64,000 nucleotides of DNA. It comes from Myxococcus sp046520405 (GTDB taxonomy: Bacteria > Myxococcota > Myxococcia > Myxococcales > Myxococcaceae). The notes under the pieces were generated by a model. It was given only the letters and a program-made list of their open reading frames with translations. It searched no databases and was not told the origin of the DNA. Positions 1 to 8,915 of the stretch are shown one piece after another (within the stretch, counting starts at the first letter, position 1; each line of letters starts with the position of its first letter). Position numbers and translations under genes: made by a program. The stretch lies in contig JBKGHI010000001.1 in assembly GCA_046520405.1 (NCBI GenBank), positions 1 to 64,000 of the forward strand, given 5' to 3'.

Positions 1-1
1 G

Positions 2-601
2 GCTTCGGCCGGCACCCAGGCGAAGGCCGTCGCGGGGCCCACGGGCGCGCCGGGCGTGTCGAAGGAGGGCAACACCATCACCTTCACCAACGACGGCACC
101 TCGCCGATGACCATCAAGTTCACGCCCAACGCGGGGGAGAAGGAACTGGACGCCATCACCGTGCCGCCGGGCAAGACGCAGACAGTCCAATTCCCGGAGA
201 ACTGGTCGGGCAACTTCCGGAGCGATTCGGGTGACGGCAGCGCGGCCACGCTGGGCGAGGTCAAGTTCGACGGTGGCTTCGGCAAGACGTACTACGACGT
301 GAGCTACATCGAGGGCCACAACGCCTCGATGACGATGCAGCCCGAGGAGGGCGGCCGGGTGTCGGGCACGCACGATGACCTGCTGTCGGCCGCACCGGAT
401 TCCATCAAGGCTCGCAACGCGGACGGCTCCGTGTACGGCATCAAGAAGAGCACCACGTCCAACGTGTTGGACGGCGGCGTCGTGGACTTCTACCGGAAGC
501 ACGTGGGCGCGGATGAGGGCTACGTCATCCCCACCGACGATGCGAGCACCCTGGGAACCAGCGACAAGAACCTCGTCGTCCGGATGAAGAACCTCGTCTG
601 A
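2..601 (+). CDS. thaumatin-like/beta-sandwich secreted-type protein, 5' end outside the window
   Basis: The reading frame is open from base 2 to a TGA at 599-601, so the gene starts left of the window; a GTG at 56 is unlikely to be the true start because codons before it continue an Ala/Gly/Pro-rich stretch typical of a linker. After the linker comes a compact all-beta domain with phrases such as TITFTNDGTSPMTIKF, VPPGKTQTVQFPENW and TYYDVSYIEGHNASM, which resemble thaumatin-like or osmotin-like beta-sandwich proteins. The same type of protein is encoded at 61892-62725. No catalytic residues are recognised. The 3' end overlaps the convergent permease gene by 77 bp. The family call is by resemblance of motifs and is moderate. 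Confidence 0.6.
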   Translation, partial: ASAGTQAKAVAGPTGAPGVSKEGNTITFTNDGTSPMTIKFTPNAGEKELDAITVPPGKTQTVQFPENWSGNFRSDSGDGSAATLGEVKFDGGFGKTYYDVSYIEGHNASMTMQPEEGGRVSGTHDDLLSAAPDSIKARNADGSVYGIKKSTTSNVLDGGVVDFYRKHVGADEGYVIPTDDASTLGTSDKNLVVRMKNLV

Positions 602-2490
602 GCCGCGCCAGCAGGCCCGGCGGCTCGCGCAGGTACCAGGGCGCGTTGATGACGATGATGCGAGGGCCGCCGCGAAACAGGAGCATCATCTTCAGCAGCG
701 TGGCGGTGTGGCTGGGGAGGATGAAGTGGTGCCAGCGGCGCTCGACGAGCTCTGGCACCAGCACGGCGATGAACCGGTCCGGATGCTTCGCGGCCAGCGC
801 TTGGACGTAGCCGAGCAGCGGGTCCATGACCTGGCGATAGGACGGCACGAGCACGTCCAGCCGTGGCACGGGCAGCCCCACCTTCCGCAGCGGCGCGGCC
901 ACCTGCCATTCCCACCGCCGCTCCAACTGCTCGGGGACGTCGGGCTGCCCGCGGACCTGCACGGCGTACACGTCGGGTGACATGGACAGGGCCAACCGCA
1001 GGCCCTTCTCGGTCACCCGGTCCAGGCGCCGCAGCGGCACGACCACCACGGGCGCGGTGAGCGGCGCCACCGACATGGGACGGTCCGTCTCCGTGGCGGC
1101 GTGGACGCGCTCGGTGTGGCGGCGGGTGACCCGGAGCAGCGCATAGGTCAGTGGGACGAAGACGACGGTCAACCAGGCGCCCTCCGCGAACTTGGCCGTG
1201 GCCACCACGACGAGCGCCGTGGCCGTGCACGCCGCGCCCACGCCGTTCACCCACTGGAAGTGCCGCCTGGCGCGCCCGCCCGTGCGCCGCCAGTGCATGA
1301 CCATGCCCAGTTGGGACAGCGTGAAGGCGGACAGCGCGCCCACCGCGAACAGCGGGATGAGGTGGTCCGTCACGCCGTTGAAGAGCACCAGCAGCACGGC
1401 GGCCAGCAGGGACAGGGTGACGATGCCCGTGGAGTAGACGAGCCGCTGGCCCACGTGCGCGAAGGCGGGGGGCAGGTTGTTGTCCAACGCCAGGGCCCGG
1501 CACAGGCGAGGGAAGTCCGCGAAGCTGGTGTTGGCGGACAAGCACAGCACGCAGACGATGGCCGCCAGCGTCACGTAGTAGAACGCGCCGCGCCCGGTCA
1601 CCGCCGCGACGACCTGTGACAGCACGCTCTGGTACCCGGCCTGTCCCGGCGCCGTCGCGCCAATGTCATAGGCGTGGCTCATCCACGCCACGCCGCAGAG
1701 CAGCATCACCAGGATGCTCACGATGCCCATCAACGTCCGGCGCGCGTTGCGCACGCGAGGCTCGCTGAAGATGGGGACGCCGTTGCTGACGGCCTCGATG
1801 CCCGTCATCGCCGTGCAGCCGCTCGCGAAGGCGTGCATCAGCAGCCAGAGGCTCGCCGTGGCCGTGCTCTCCGGCAGCCGGGGCGGAGGGATGACGGGCA
1901 CGGGGCTCCCACCGGAGGCGAGCACCTTCCACGCGCCCACGAGCAGGGTGAGGCCCAGGCAGCCGACGAACAGGTAGGTGGGCAGCAGGAAGGCCGTCCC
2001 CGCGGTGCGGATGCCTCGCAGGTTCACCACCATGATGAATCCAAGGAGGGCCAGGCACAGGAGCAAGGTGTGGGGGAACAGGCTGGGGACGGCGGAGACG
2101 AGCGCGCCCACGCCGGCTGAAATGGCCACCGCGACGTTGAGCACGTAGTCCAGCGCCAGCGCCGCGGCCGCGAGGAGCGCGGGCTTCACCCCCAGGTTGC
2201 CGGCCAGCGGAGAACGAGCCGCCGCCGTCGGGGTACGCGGCGATGGTCTGCCGGTAGGAGAACTGCACCACCAGCAGCAGCGCCACGATGACGCCGGTGA
2301 GCAGGCCGATGTAGCGCGGCCCCGCGCTGCCCAGGACGAGCAGGACGGTGAGGGCGGCCTCGGGGCCATAGGCGGCGGAGGCCAGGGCATCGAGCCCCAG
2401 CACGGGGATGCCGGTCAGTGGGCCAATCTTCTCCTCTTCCGCCTGCTCGTTCGGGATGGGCTTGCCGAACAGGAGCCGCCACAGGGACAT
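525..2490 (-). CDS. APC-superfamily amino-acid permease, frameshifted near 2205-2216
   Basis: This is an integral membrane permease of the APC superfamily (amino acid-polyamine-cation type) with about 12 membrane segments and a cytoplasmic C-terminal domain of about 170 residues. The N-terminal part begins at the ATG at 2490 (MSLWRLLFGKPI) and carries GLDALASAAYGPEAAL and YPDGGGSF, the usual TM1-TM2 signature. The remainder (NLGVKPALLAAAALALDYV onward) lies in another frame, so the two parts join only if about two bases are missing or one is extra near 2205-2216. All later segments are intact, which suggests a sequence error rather than decay. The C-terminus runs into the convergent upstream gene by 77 bp. 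Substrate cannot be read from sequence. Confidence 0.75.
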
Positions 2491-2620
2491 GGTTGAAAGG
2501 TAGTGCCGCGCATCCGCGGGGTTCGACAGACAGTCAGCGGGGCATGCGCCTGGCCCTACTTGGAAAGTTCCTGCGTGCTGCGCACCCTCGTCATGGATTT
2601 CCCCGCATGACGGAGGCGCG

Positions 2621-3358
2621 ATGAGCCCGTCCGAGTTGACGGCCGAGCAGCTTCAACATCAGGTGCATTCGCTGGGAGAGTGGTTCCACAACCTGGACCT
2701 GAATGGCGTGCAGACGGCGCCCGGGCATCCCCTGGGGGACTTCCCCGCGGTGTTCTGGCGGACCTTCCAGCGCGCCTTCCCCACGGACCTGAAGGGCAAG
2801 TCCGTCCTCGACATCGGCTGCAACGGGGGCTTCTACAGCATCGAGATGAAGCGCCGGGGCGCGGCGCGCGTGGTGGGCATCGACAGTGACGCGCGCTACC
2901 TGGCGCAGGCCCGGCTCGCCACCCAGGTCCTGGGCGTGGACGTGGACCTGTATCAGCTCGACGTGTACGACGCGGGCGCGCTGGGGGAGAAGTTCGACAT
3001 CGTCCTCTTCATGGGCGTCCTCTACCACCTGCGCCATCCCTTGCTCGCGTTGGACCTGCTCCACGAGCACGTGGTGAAGGACCTGCTCATCTTCCAGACG
3101 ATGGAGCGCGGCAGCACGCTGGTGGGGCCGGTGGCGCACGACTACCCCATCACCGAGCGGTCCGCCTTCGAGCGGCCGGACTTCCCGAAGCTGCACTTCA
3201 TCGAGCACCGCTACGCCGGCGACCCTACCAACTGGTGGGTGCCCAACGCCGCGTGCACGGAGGCCATGCTCCGCTCCGCGGGCTTCACGGTGCTCGACCG
3301 GCCCGCGCGGGAAATCTACCTGTGTCAGCGAAGCATGCGTCCGGAGGTGCTCCAGTGA
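2621..3358 (+). CDS. SAM-dependent methyltransferase, CmoB/Rta_06860-like
   Basis: A class I methyltransferase of 245 residues. Motif I (VLDIGCNGGFYS) sits at about residues 62-73 and the acidic end of beta-2 is at GIDSD (86-90). The overall pattern, including FMGVLYHLRHPLLALD and the tail with a Trp-rich PTNWWVPN segment, is like the tRNA-carboxymethyltransferase CmoB fold and the Rta_06860 type of methyltransferase. It starts with ATG after a good GGAGG site and its TGA overlaps the GTG of the next gene (GTGA), so both are probably translated together. It opens the glycan locus, so the acceptor is more likely a sugar or sugar-linked lipid than tRNA; that is inference. Confidence 0.8.
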   Translation: MSPSELTAEQLQHQVHSLGEWFHNLDLNGVQTAPGHPLGDFPAVFWRTFQRAFPTDLKGKSVLDIGCNGGFYSIEMKRRGAARVVGIDSDARYLAQARLATQVLGVDVDLYQLDVYDAGALGEKFDIVLFMGVLYHLRHPLLALDLLHEHVVKDLLIFQTMERGSTLVGPVAHDYPITERSAFERPDFPKLHFIEHRYAGDPTNWWVPNAACTEAMLRSAGFTVLDRPAREIYLCQRSMRPEVLQ

Positions 3359-4242
3359 TTGAGGCGGTGAAGCTGTGGAACGAGCCCAACAACATGTCGC
3401 ATTGGGACTTCGGCGTGGACGCGGACTGGAGCATCTTCTCGCGGATGGTGCGGCTGGCGGGCGCCGCGGTGCGCACGGAGAACTCGAGGCTGCCGCGCGT
3501 GCTGGGCGGCATGGCGCCCATCGATGTCTCCTTCCTCCGCCGCATGGAAGCCCAGGGGGCCCTGGATGAGGTGGACGTCGTCGCGGTGCATGGCTTCCCG
3601 CTGGACTGGAACCACTGGCAGTTGGAGGAGTGGCCCCAGCGGCTGGAGGAGATTCGCGCCGTGTCGCGCCACCCCGTCTGGGTGACGGAGGTGGGGGTGT
3701 CCACCTTCGGCGCGGAGGAGGTGCAGGAGTTCGGCCTGCGCCGCACCGCGGAGCTGCTGCTGGGCCACGTGGACCGCGTGCACTGGTACAGCCTCTATGA
3801 TTTGCCCAAGGCCTGGCCCGCGACCACGCGCCACCGGGAATCAGAGGGCTCGTCGTACTACCGCCATTTCTACATGGGGCTCTTGCATGAGGACGGTTCT
3901 CCGAAGCGGGCCATGCGCCACTTCGCGGACTACACGCCGCAGCTCGGCATCTGCCAGTGGTTCCACTTCGAGGACCACCGCCTGGATGACGCGGTGGCGT
4001 GGCTCCGGAAGATGGGCGTCCGCAAGCTGCGCACGGGCTTGAGTTGGGCGGACAGCCACCGGCCCGGCGCCCAGGCGTGGTTCGACCGGCAGATGCGCGC
4101 GCTGGACGGCTTCGACGTGACGCTGACGTACTGCTTCACCCCGGGCTCGCGTGGCCTCAAGGACCATCACACCAGCCCGCCTCGGCAGGTGGAGGAGTTC
4201 GCGGACTTCTGCGCGCGGATGACGCGCCGGTACGCGAGCTGA
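3355..4242 (+). CDS. clan GH-A glycoside hydrolase-like protein, apparently circularly permuted
   Basis: The GTG at 3355 overlaps the stop of the methyltransferase gene; the product is 295 residues. KLWNEPNN at 6-13 carries the acid/base Glu (E10) of beta-strand 4 of clan GH-A barrels, and VWVTEVGVSTFG at 108-119 the nucleophile Glu (E112) of strand 7. MGLLHEDGSPKRAMRHF (174-190) is what normally follows strand 8. Residues 197-295 then look like the start of such a barrel: a strand-1 region, MGVRKLRTGLSWAD, LTYCFTPG and EFADFCARMTRRYA, which in ordinary members directly precedes the NEP motif. So beta 1-3 appear to have moved to the C-terminus. There is no signal peptide, suggesting a cytoplasmic glycan-processing role. 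Beta-xylosidase-like specificity (GH39 type) is only a guess. Confidence 0.72.
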   Translation: MIEAVKLWNEPNNMSHWDFGVDADWSIFSRMVRLAGAAVRTENSRLPRVLGGMAPIDVSFLRRMEAQGALDEVDVVAVHGFPLDWNHWQLEEWPQRLEEIRAVSRHPVWVTEVGVSTFGAEEVQEFGLRRTAELLLGHVDRVHWYSLYDLPKAWPATTRHRESEGSSYYRHFYMGLLHEDGSPKRAMRHFADYTPQLGICQWFHFEDHRLDDAVAWLRKMGVRKLRTGLSWADSHRPGAQAWFDRQMRALDGFDVTLTYCFTPGSRGLKDHHTSPPRQVEEFADFCARMTRRYAS

Positions 4243-4248
4243 CGCACC

Positions 4249-6021
4249 TCAGGTGCTGAAGGGCATGTGCTCGCGCAGCAGGGCTTCATAGCGCGCAGCC
4301 GCGCCGCGCAGCCGCGCTGCTTCCTCGGGCGCTGTCACCGCCAGCGCGGTGGCCGCGAGGACGTGGTGGCCAATCTGGAAGGCCAGGTAGCAGGGCCGAT
4401 AGAAGGCCCGCAGCCCCGTGCTAACGGGACGGCCACCGACCTGGGCGACGCGCTCGGCGAGCCGCGCCTCCTCTCGGGCCTCGAAGCCCAGCTCCACCGC
4501 GGCGCCCACCACATCCCAGGCCACGTCCTGACAGCCAATCAGGTCAGGGCCCGCGTGGTGGTCCACGGCATCGCACTTCAGCAGCCGTCCATCCGCCAGC
4601 ACGAGCCACTCCCACGCCTGGAGCTTGTTGTCGGTCTCCATGCGGCTCATCTCGCGCGCGAGCGTGGCCAGGTGCTGACTCCAGCCGTCGAGCTGCCGGG
4701 CACTGGCCTCTTCGCCCATCGCCTGCGCGGTGTTGTAACGGGCCATCTCCAGCAGCGCGTCCACGGGAGCGCCTGCGGCCTTCGCCGACACGCGCAGGTG
4801 ACGGGCGCGGAAGCCCAGGTAGTCGCCCACGCGCGCCACCAACACGCGGCGGTCGTACGCCGGCACCCGCGACAGCGGACGGGCGTCTTCCAGCCAGCGC
4901 TGCACCAGGAAGCCGTGTCGCAGTCCCTCCACGGGCGGAGTGAAGCCCGCTTCCGCGAGCTGCCGGGCGCGCTGCAGCCGGTGTTCACCGAAGCCGCCCA
5001 GGCCCGCGAACTTGAGGAGGAACGGGCCGCGCGGTGTGAAGAGCCGGTACTTGCGACGCTCCTGCTGGACGTGGACTGGCGGCCAGTCACGGGCGCCTGG
5101 AAACAGCACGTGCCGCCATGCGCCGGCGCCCAGGTCTTCCAGGGGCCGCTGCGCGCGGCCGGTGAGGTCCTCGCACCAGCACGCCAGGGCGGAGCGGGCA
5201 TCGCCTGGGTGGAGGAACAGCGCATCGAACTCCGTCAGGTATCGCCGCGCCTGTTCCCAGCGGGTCCGGTGCCGCTCGCTGGCCATGGGGCCGGGCGCTC
5301 CCGCGTGGCTGGGAAAGAAGCACAGCTTCCGTCGCGCCACGCCGTGGTCCTCCAGGAAGTCCGCCACCGCGCCGAAGGAGCTTCCCGACAGGCCAGGGCC
5401 TTCGTCCACGATGGCCACGTCCGCGTGCTCCGCCCGCGCCAGCATGGCGGCTTCCAGCTCCGGGCCCACCTGGCAGACGCGCTGGTAGGGATGCCCCGTG
5501 GGCCGGACGGTGAGGGGCGGCGCCGCCTTCGCCGCGGCGGCGACCGCGCACGCCAGGCTCGTGCCGATGCCTCGGATGCCCACCACCAGTGGGGAACGCA
5601 GGGCCTTCGCGGCCTCCAGGTACTGCTCGGGATAGAGCGCGTGGTAGGCGTAGCCTTCGGGGGTGGAGAGGCCCACGCGCTCCGGCAGCGGCGCTCGCTC
5701 CATCGCCTCCAGCGGGCCTCGAGGCACGGGTGTCACGTCCGTGAAGCCCGACTCCCAGGAGCGATGAAGGGCCTGCGCGAGGACGAAGGGCAGCGCGAGA
5801 CACGCCGCGCCCAGGGGGCCTGGGTCGTCCTGTCGCCGCTCGGCGAAGTCCTGGTCCAGCACACCCTGGGCCAGCGCGCCCGCTTCGATGAACAGCGTGG
5901 TCAGCGCGGCATGGCGGGCCAGGCCCGGCGCCAGCGCCTCCCATTGCCGAAGGCGCGCCTGGAGCACCGCCAGCAGCTCCCGGGGTGATGCCTCCCTCAC
6001 GGCACTCCCGTACACGAGCAT
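4249..6021 (-). CDS. phosphoribosyltransferase-like / kinase-like fusion protein of unknown role
   Basis: A 590-residue protein, second in a minus-strand pair with the phosphatase gene 15 bp upstream. The first half has a type I phosphoribosyltransferase look: PLVVGIRGIGTSLACAVAAA at 144-163 and the PRPP-loop-like VAIVDEGPGLSGSS at 202-215, with Ser residues where the classical loop has Thr. The second half resembles aminoglycoside/choline-kinase-type phosphotransferases: a Lys in GPFLLKFAG, a hinge-like GFLVQRWLED, then LQAWEWLVLADGRLLKCDA and LIGCQDVAWDVVGAA near the C-terminus. There is no transmembrane segment or signal peptide. The substrate is not known; position in the locus suggests nucleotide-sugar or small-molecule phosphorylation. 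The fold assignments are from motifs only. Confidence 0.7.
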   Translation of the reverse strand: MLVYGSAVREASPRELLAVLQARLRQWEALAPGLARHAALTTLFIEAGALAQGVLDQDFAERRQDDPGPLGAACLALPFVLAQALHRSWESGFTDVTPVPRGPLEAMERAPLPERVGLSTPEGYAYHALYPEQYLEAAKALRSPLVVGIRGIGTSLACAVAAAAKAAPPLTVRPTGHPYQRVCQVGPELEAAMLARAEHADVAIVDEGPGLSGSSFGAVADFLEDHGVARRKLCFFPSHAGAPGPMASERHRTRWEQARRYLTEFDALFLHPGDARSALACWCEDLTGRAQRPLEDLGAGAWRHVLFPGARDWPPVHVQQERRKYRLFTPRGPFLLKFAGLGGFGEHRLQRARQLAEAGFTPPVEGLRHGFLVQRWLEDARPLSRVPAYDRRVLVARVGDYLGFRARHLRVSAKAAGAPVDALLEMARYNTAQAMGEEASARQLDGWSQHLATLAREMSRMETDNKLQAWEWLVLADGRLLKCDAVDHHAGPDLIGCQDVAWDVVGAAVELGFEAREEARLAERVAQVGGRPVSTGLRAFYRPCYLAFQIGHHVLAATALAVTAPEEAARLRGAAARYEALLREHMPFST

Positions 6022-6036
6022 CCGCTTCGCGCCCCT

Positions 6037-6636
6037 TCAGTCCTGTCGGAGGTGGCGGTAGGCGATGGTGGCCAGCGCGTCGAAGTCCGGCACGTCCCAG
6101 GGCACCTCGCGTGAGGCGTGCACCGCCTGGGTGTACGCGATGAAGGCCATGAGCTGTTCGGGGCTGGGGGACACGCGGCTTCGGCGGTCCTTGGCCAGCG
6201 ACAACGCCTCCAATGGCGCGAGCCCGCCCTCCACCAGGACACAGAGCGCCAGCAAAGCGCTGCGCCCGATGCCGTGCTCGCAGTGGATGAGCACCTTCTC
6301 GCGCCGGGCCAGCCTCGCGCGGACCCAGGCCACGCCGTCATGAATCATGGGCAGCCGGATGGCGCACATGTCCTGCGTGGGCAGGTGGAGGAGGGTGATG
6401 CCGTGCTGGCGAAGCACCTGCTCGTCGTCACAGTCCTCGACACGCACGTCCACCACGGAGCGGATGCCCAGTTGGCCCGCGAGGTAGGCCGCGGCCTCCA
6501 TGGGGTAGCGGCCGCCCACCACGAGCGATGGCGTCATGGCGTCCAGGTTGAGCTCCCACTTGTGTGTCATTCCCAGCACGGCTGCATCCCCCCCTGCGTC
6601 GCCTGCGTCTTCGACCAGGAAGATAGGGAGGTCCAC
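6037..6636 (-). CDS. dual-specificity protein phosphatase
   Basis: A cytoplasmic cysteine phosphatase of 199 residues if the GTG at 6636 is used. The active-site loop HCEHGIGRSA at 118-127 matches HCX5R(S/T), with C119 as nucleophile and R125 holding phosphate; D89 in the PTQDM loop is the likely general acid. The beta-rich start SLVVGGRYPMEAAAYL is typical of the dual-specificity family. An ATG at 6570 (MTHKWELNLDAM) gives 177 residues and is the more natural start, because the first 22 residues of the longer form are low-complexity. It lies just upstream of the fusion protein gene, so it may dephosphorylate that protein or its product (inference). Confidence 0.82.
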   Translation of the reverse strand: MDLPIFLVEDAGDAGGDAAVLGMTHKWELNLDAMTPSLVVGGRYPMEAAAYLAGQLGIRSVVDVRVEDCDDEQVLRQHGITLLHLPTQDMCAIRLPMIHDGVAWVRARLARREKVLIHCEHGIGRSALLALCVLVEGGLAPLEALSLAKDRRSRVSPSPEQLMAFIAYTQAVHASREVPWDVPDFDALATIAYRHLRQD

Positions 6637-6857
6637 GCCAGGGACGGCGTTCGTTCACGGGTTCGTCCGGGCAGCGGGCTCGCGGTCATCCGCAGGGCCC
6701 GGCGTCCGGACGCACCAGGGGCGGATTGTGCACGTCGGGCCTCCGACACATGGCGGCCAGCCGGACGTCCGCCCGTCCACGGCCGCGCCGCCCGCGCCGA
6801 AAGGGCGGGTTGTCCGGACCCCGCTGACGCCACAGAACCCTGGGACGGGAGGTCAGC
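6637..6857. promoter_or_regulatory. divergent intergenic region with a 12-bp palindrome
   Basis: This 221-bp spacer separates the phosphatase operon from the dehydrogenase gene and must hold both promoters. A perfect 12-bp palindrome GCGTCCGGACGC lies at 6702-6713. A clear ribosome binding site (GGGAGGT) precedes the ATG at 6858. No promoter hexamers are convincing. Confidence 0.3.
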
Positions 6858-7826
6858 ATGGCGGACGGGATGATGAGGGCGGCGGTCGTCACGGGGCCCG
6901 GTGGGACGCGGGTGGACCGCATCGCCCGGCCCGAGCCCGGTCCAGGCGCCGTGCGTGTGCGGCTGGAAGGCTGCGGTGTGTGTGGCTCCAACCTGCCCAC
7001 CTGGGAGGGCCGTGACTGGTTCCGCTACCCGCTGCAGCCCGGGGCGCCGGGACACGAAGGCTGGGGCGTGGTGGATGCCGTCGGGAGCGGGGTGACGGGG
7101 CTGCGCGTCGGAGACCGGGTGGCCACGCTCTCCTCGGCGGCTTTCGCGGAGTACGACGTGGTGGCCGCGGCGTCGGCCGTGGTGCTTCCGCCCTCGCTCG
7201 CGGGCAAGCCCTTTCCAGGAGAGCCGCTGGGCTGCGGCGTGAACATCTTCCGCCGCGCGGACATCCAGGCGGGGCAGACGGTGGCCATCATCGGCATCGG
7301 CTTCCTGGGCGCGGTGGTGACGCGGCTCGCGGCGAACGCGGGCGCGCGCGTGCTGGCCATCTCCCGGAGGCCCTTCGCGCTGGAATTGGCCCGGGCCTAC
7401 GGCGCCACCGAGTGCATCCCCATGGATGACCATGGCCGCATCATCGAACGCGTGAAGTCCCTCACCGAGGGCGCCTTCTGTGACCGCGTCATCGAGGCCG
7501 TGGGCGCGCAGTGGCCGCTCGACCTCGCGGGCGAGCTCACGCGCGAGCGGGGCCGGCTGGTCATCGCGGGCTACCACCAGGACGGGCCCCGGCAGGTGAA
7601 CATGCAGTTGTGGAACTGGCGCGGCCTGGACGTCATCAACGCCCACGAGCGAGACCCGCGCGTCTACGTGGAAGGCATCCGGCTCGCGGTGGAGGCCGTG
7701 GCCTCCGGCGCGCTGGACCCCTATCCCCTCTTCACCCACCACTTCCGGCTGGAGGAACTCGACCGCGCCTTCAATGCCCTGAGCTCCCGGCCGGATGGCT
7801 TCCTCAAGGCCCTGGTCACCCCATGA
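6858..7826 (+). CDS. zinc-type medium-chain dehydrogenase/reductase
   Basis: A 322-residue MDR-family oxidoreductase. The N-terminal catalytic domain has CGVCGSN with C42 as first zinc ligand and GHEGWG at 65-70 with the H-E pair. The Rossmann motif GIGFLG is at 146-151. The structural-zinc lobe with four cysteines is absent, as in the shorter sugar/threonine dehydrogenase-like branch. It probably oxidises or reduces a hydroxyl of a sugar or sugar nucleotide with NAD(P). Its stop overlaps the start of the next oxidoreductase gene by 4 nt, so the two enzymes probably act on successive steps of one route. Confidence 0.82.
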   Translation: MADGMMRAAVVTGPGGTRVDRIARPEPGPGAVRVRLEGCGVCGSNLPTWEGRDWFRYPLQPGAPGHEGWGVVDAVGSGVTGLRVGDRVATLSSAAFAEYDVVAAASAVVLPPSLAGKPFPGEPLGCGVNIFRRADIQAGQTVAIIGIGFLGAVVTRLAANAGARVLAISRRPFALELARAYGATECIPMDDHGRIIERVKSLTEGAFCDRVIEAVGAQWPLDLAGELTRERGRLVIAGYHQDGPRQVNMQLWNWRGLDVINAHERDPRVYVEGIRLAVEAVASGALDPYPLFTHHFRLEELDRAFNALSSRPDGFLKALVTP

Positions 7827-8820
7827 GTGCACCCGCGATGCGCCGTCCCCGCTTGGGCTTCCTGGGCGTGGGCTGGATTGGCCGCCACCGGATGGAGGCG
7901 CTGGTGCGCGAAGCGCCGGTGGAGGTGGTGGGCGTGGCGGACCCCTCGGAGGCCGCCGCCGAGGCGGCACGTGCGCTCGCGCCGGGCTGCGAGCGGGTGG
8001 ACTCCCTGGACGCGTTGCTCGCGTTGGGGCTGGACGGGGTGGTCATCGCCACGCCCAGCGCGGTCCACGCGGAGCAGTCCATCCAGGCGCTGGAGCGCGG
8101 GGTGGCGGTGTTCTGCCAGAAACCGTTGGGACGCACCGCCCGCGAGGTCCAACGCGTGGTGGACGCGGCCCGCAAGTCGGACGTGCTGCTGGGCGTGGAC
8201 TTCAGCTACCGCTACGCGGAAGGCATGCGCACGCTGCGCGCGCATCACCAGTCCGGCGCATTGGGGCAGGTGCACGCGGTGAACCTCGTCTTCCACAACG
8301 CCTATGGCCCGGACAAGCCGTGGTTCTACGACCCGGCGCTCGCCGGGGGGGGCTGCGTCATGGACCTGGGCATCCACCTGGTGGACCTGGCGCTGTGGGT
8401 GCTCGACTTTCCCGCCGTCCGCCGGGTGAGCAGCCAGCGCTTCGCCCAGGGCGGCCGCTGCGTGGCCGCGAGGAGGCCGTGGAGGACTACGCCGCCGCCC
8501 TGCTGGAACTCGACGGGGGCACCGCCGTCCAGCTCGCCTGTTCGTGGAAGCTGTCGGCTGGCTGCGACGCGGTGATTGAGGCCTCGTTCTACGGAACGGG
8601 CGGGGGCGCGTCGTTCCGCAACGTGAACGGCTCCTTCTACGACTTCACGACGGAGGCCTTCCGGGGCACCGAGCGCGTGCGGCTGGCCGAGCCGCCGGAC
8701 GGCTGGGGCGGACGGGCCGCCGTGGACTGGGCCCACCGCCTGGCACGAGGCGAGCGCTTCACGCCGGAGAACGCGCGGTTGGTGCACGTCGCCGAGGCGC
8801 TCGACAGGCTCTACGCCTGA
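7823..8820 (+). CDS. Gfo/Idh/MocA-family oxidoreductase, frameshifted near 8448-8470
   Basis: A sugar/inositol-type oxidoreductase. The Rossmann motif GFLGVGWIG is at 12-20. The usual EKP motif reads CQKPLG (98-103), with Gln in place of Glu. The C-terminal alpha/beta domain starts near VLLGVDFSYRYAEGM and continues to LAGGGCVMDLGIHLVDLALW. From about base 8465 the homologous sequence (EEAVEDYAAALLELDGG and on to LVHVAEALDRLYA) continues in a different frame to the TGA at 8820, so a small indel in the GGCGGCCGC/GAGGAGG region splits the gene. The ATG at 7823 overlaps the preceding stop. Substrate is likely a keto-sugar made by the upstream dehydrogenase (inference). Confidence 0.78.
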
Positions 8821-8915
8821 GAGCGTTCGTGTGCCCGGCCCCCGAGACACGGAGGCATCGGGCCCGGTGAGGCCGCTGGAAGGTGCGGGACAGAAACGCC
8901 GTTCCTCGCCTGACC

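Noticed and set aside
4267..5988. long open frame (573 codons) on the + strand opposite the phosphoribosyltransferase-kinase gene
   Set aside because: It is antisense to a gene with clear motifs; high GC content makes long antisense frames common. Its composition is rich in Arg, Gly and His with no recognisable domain.
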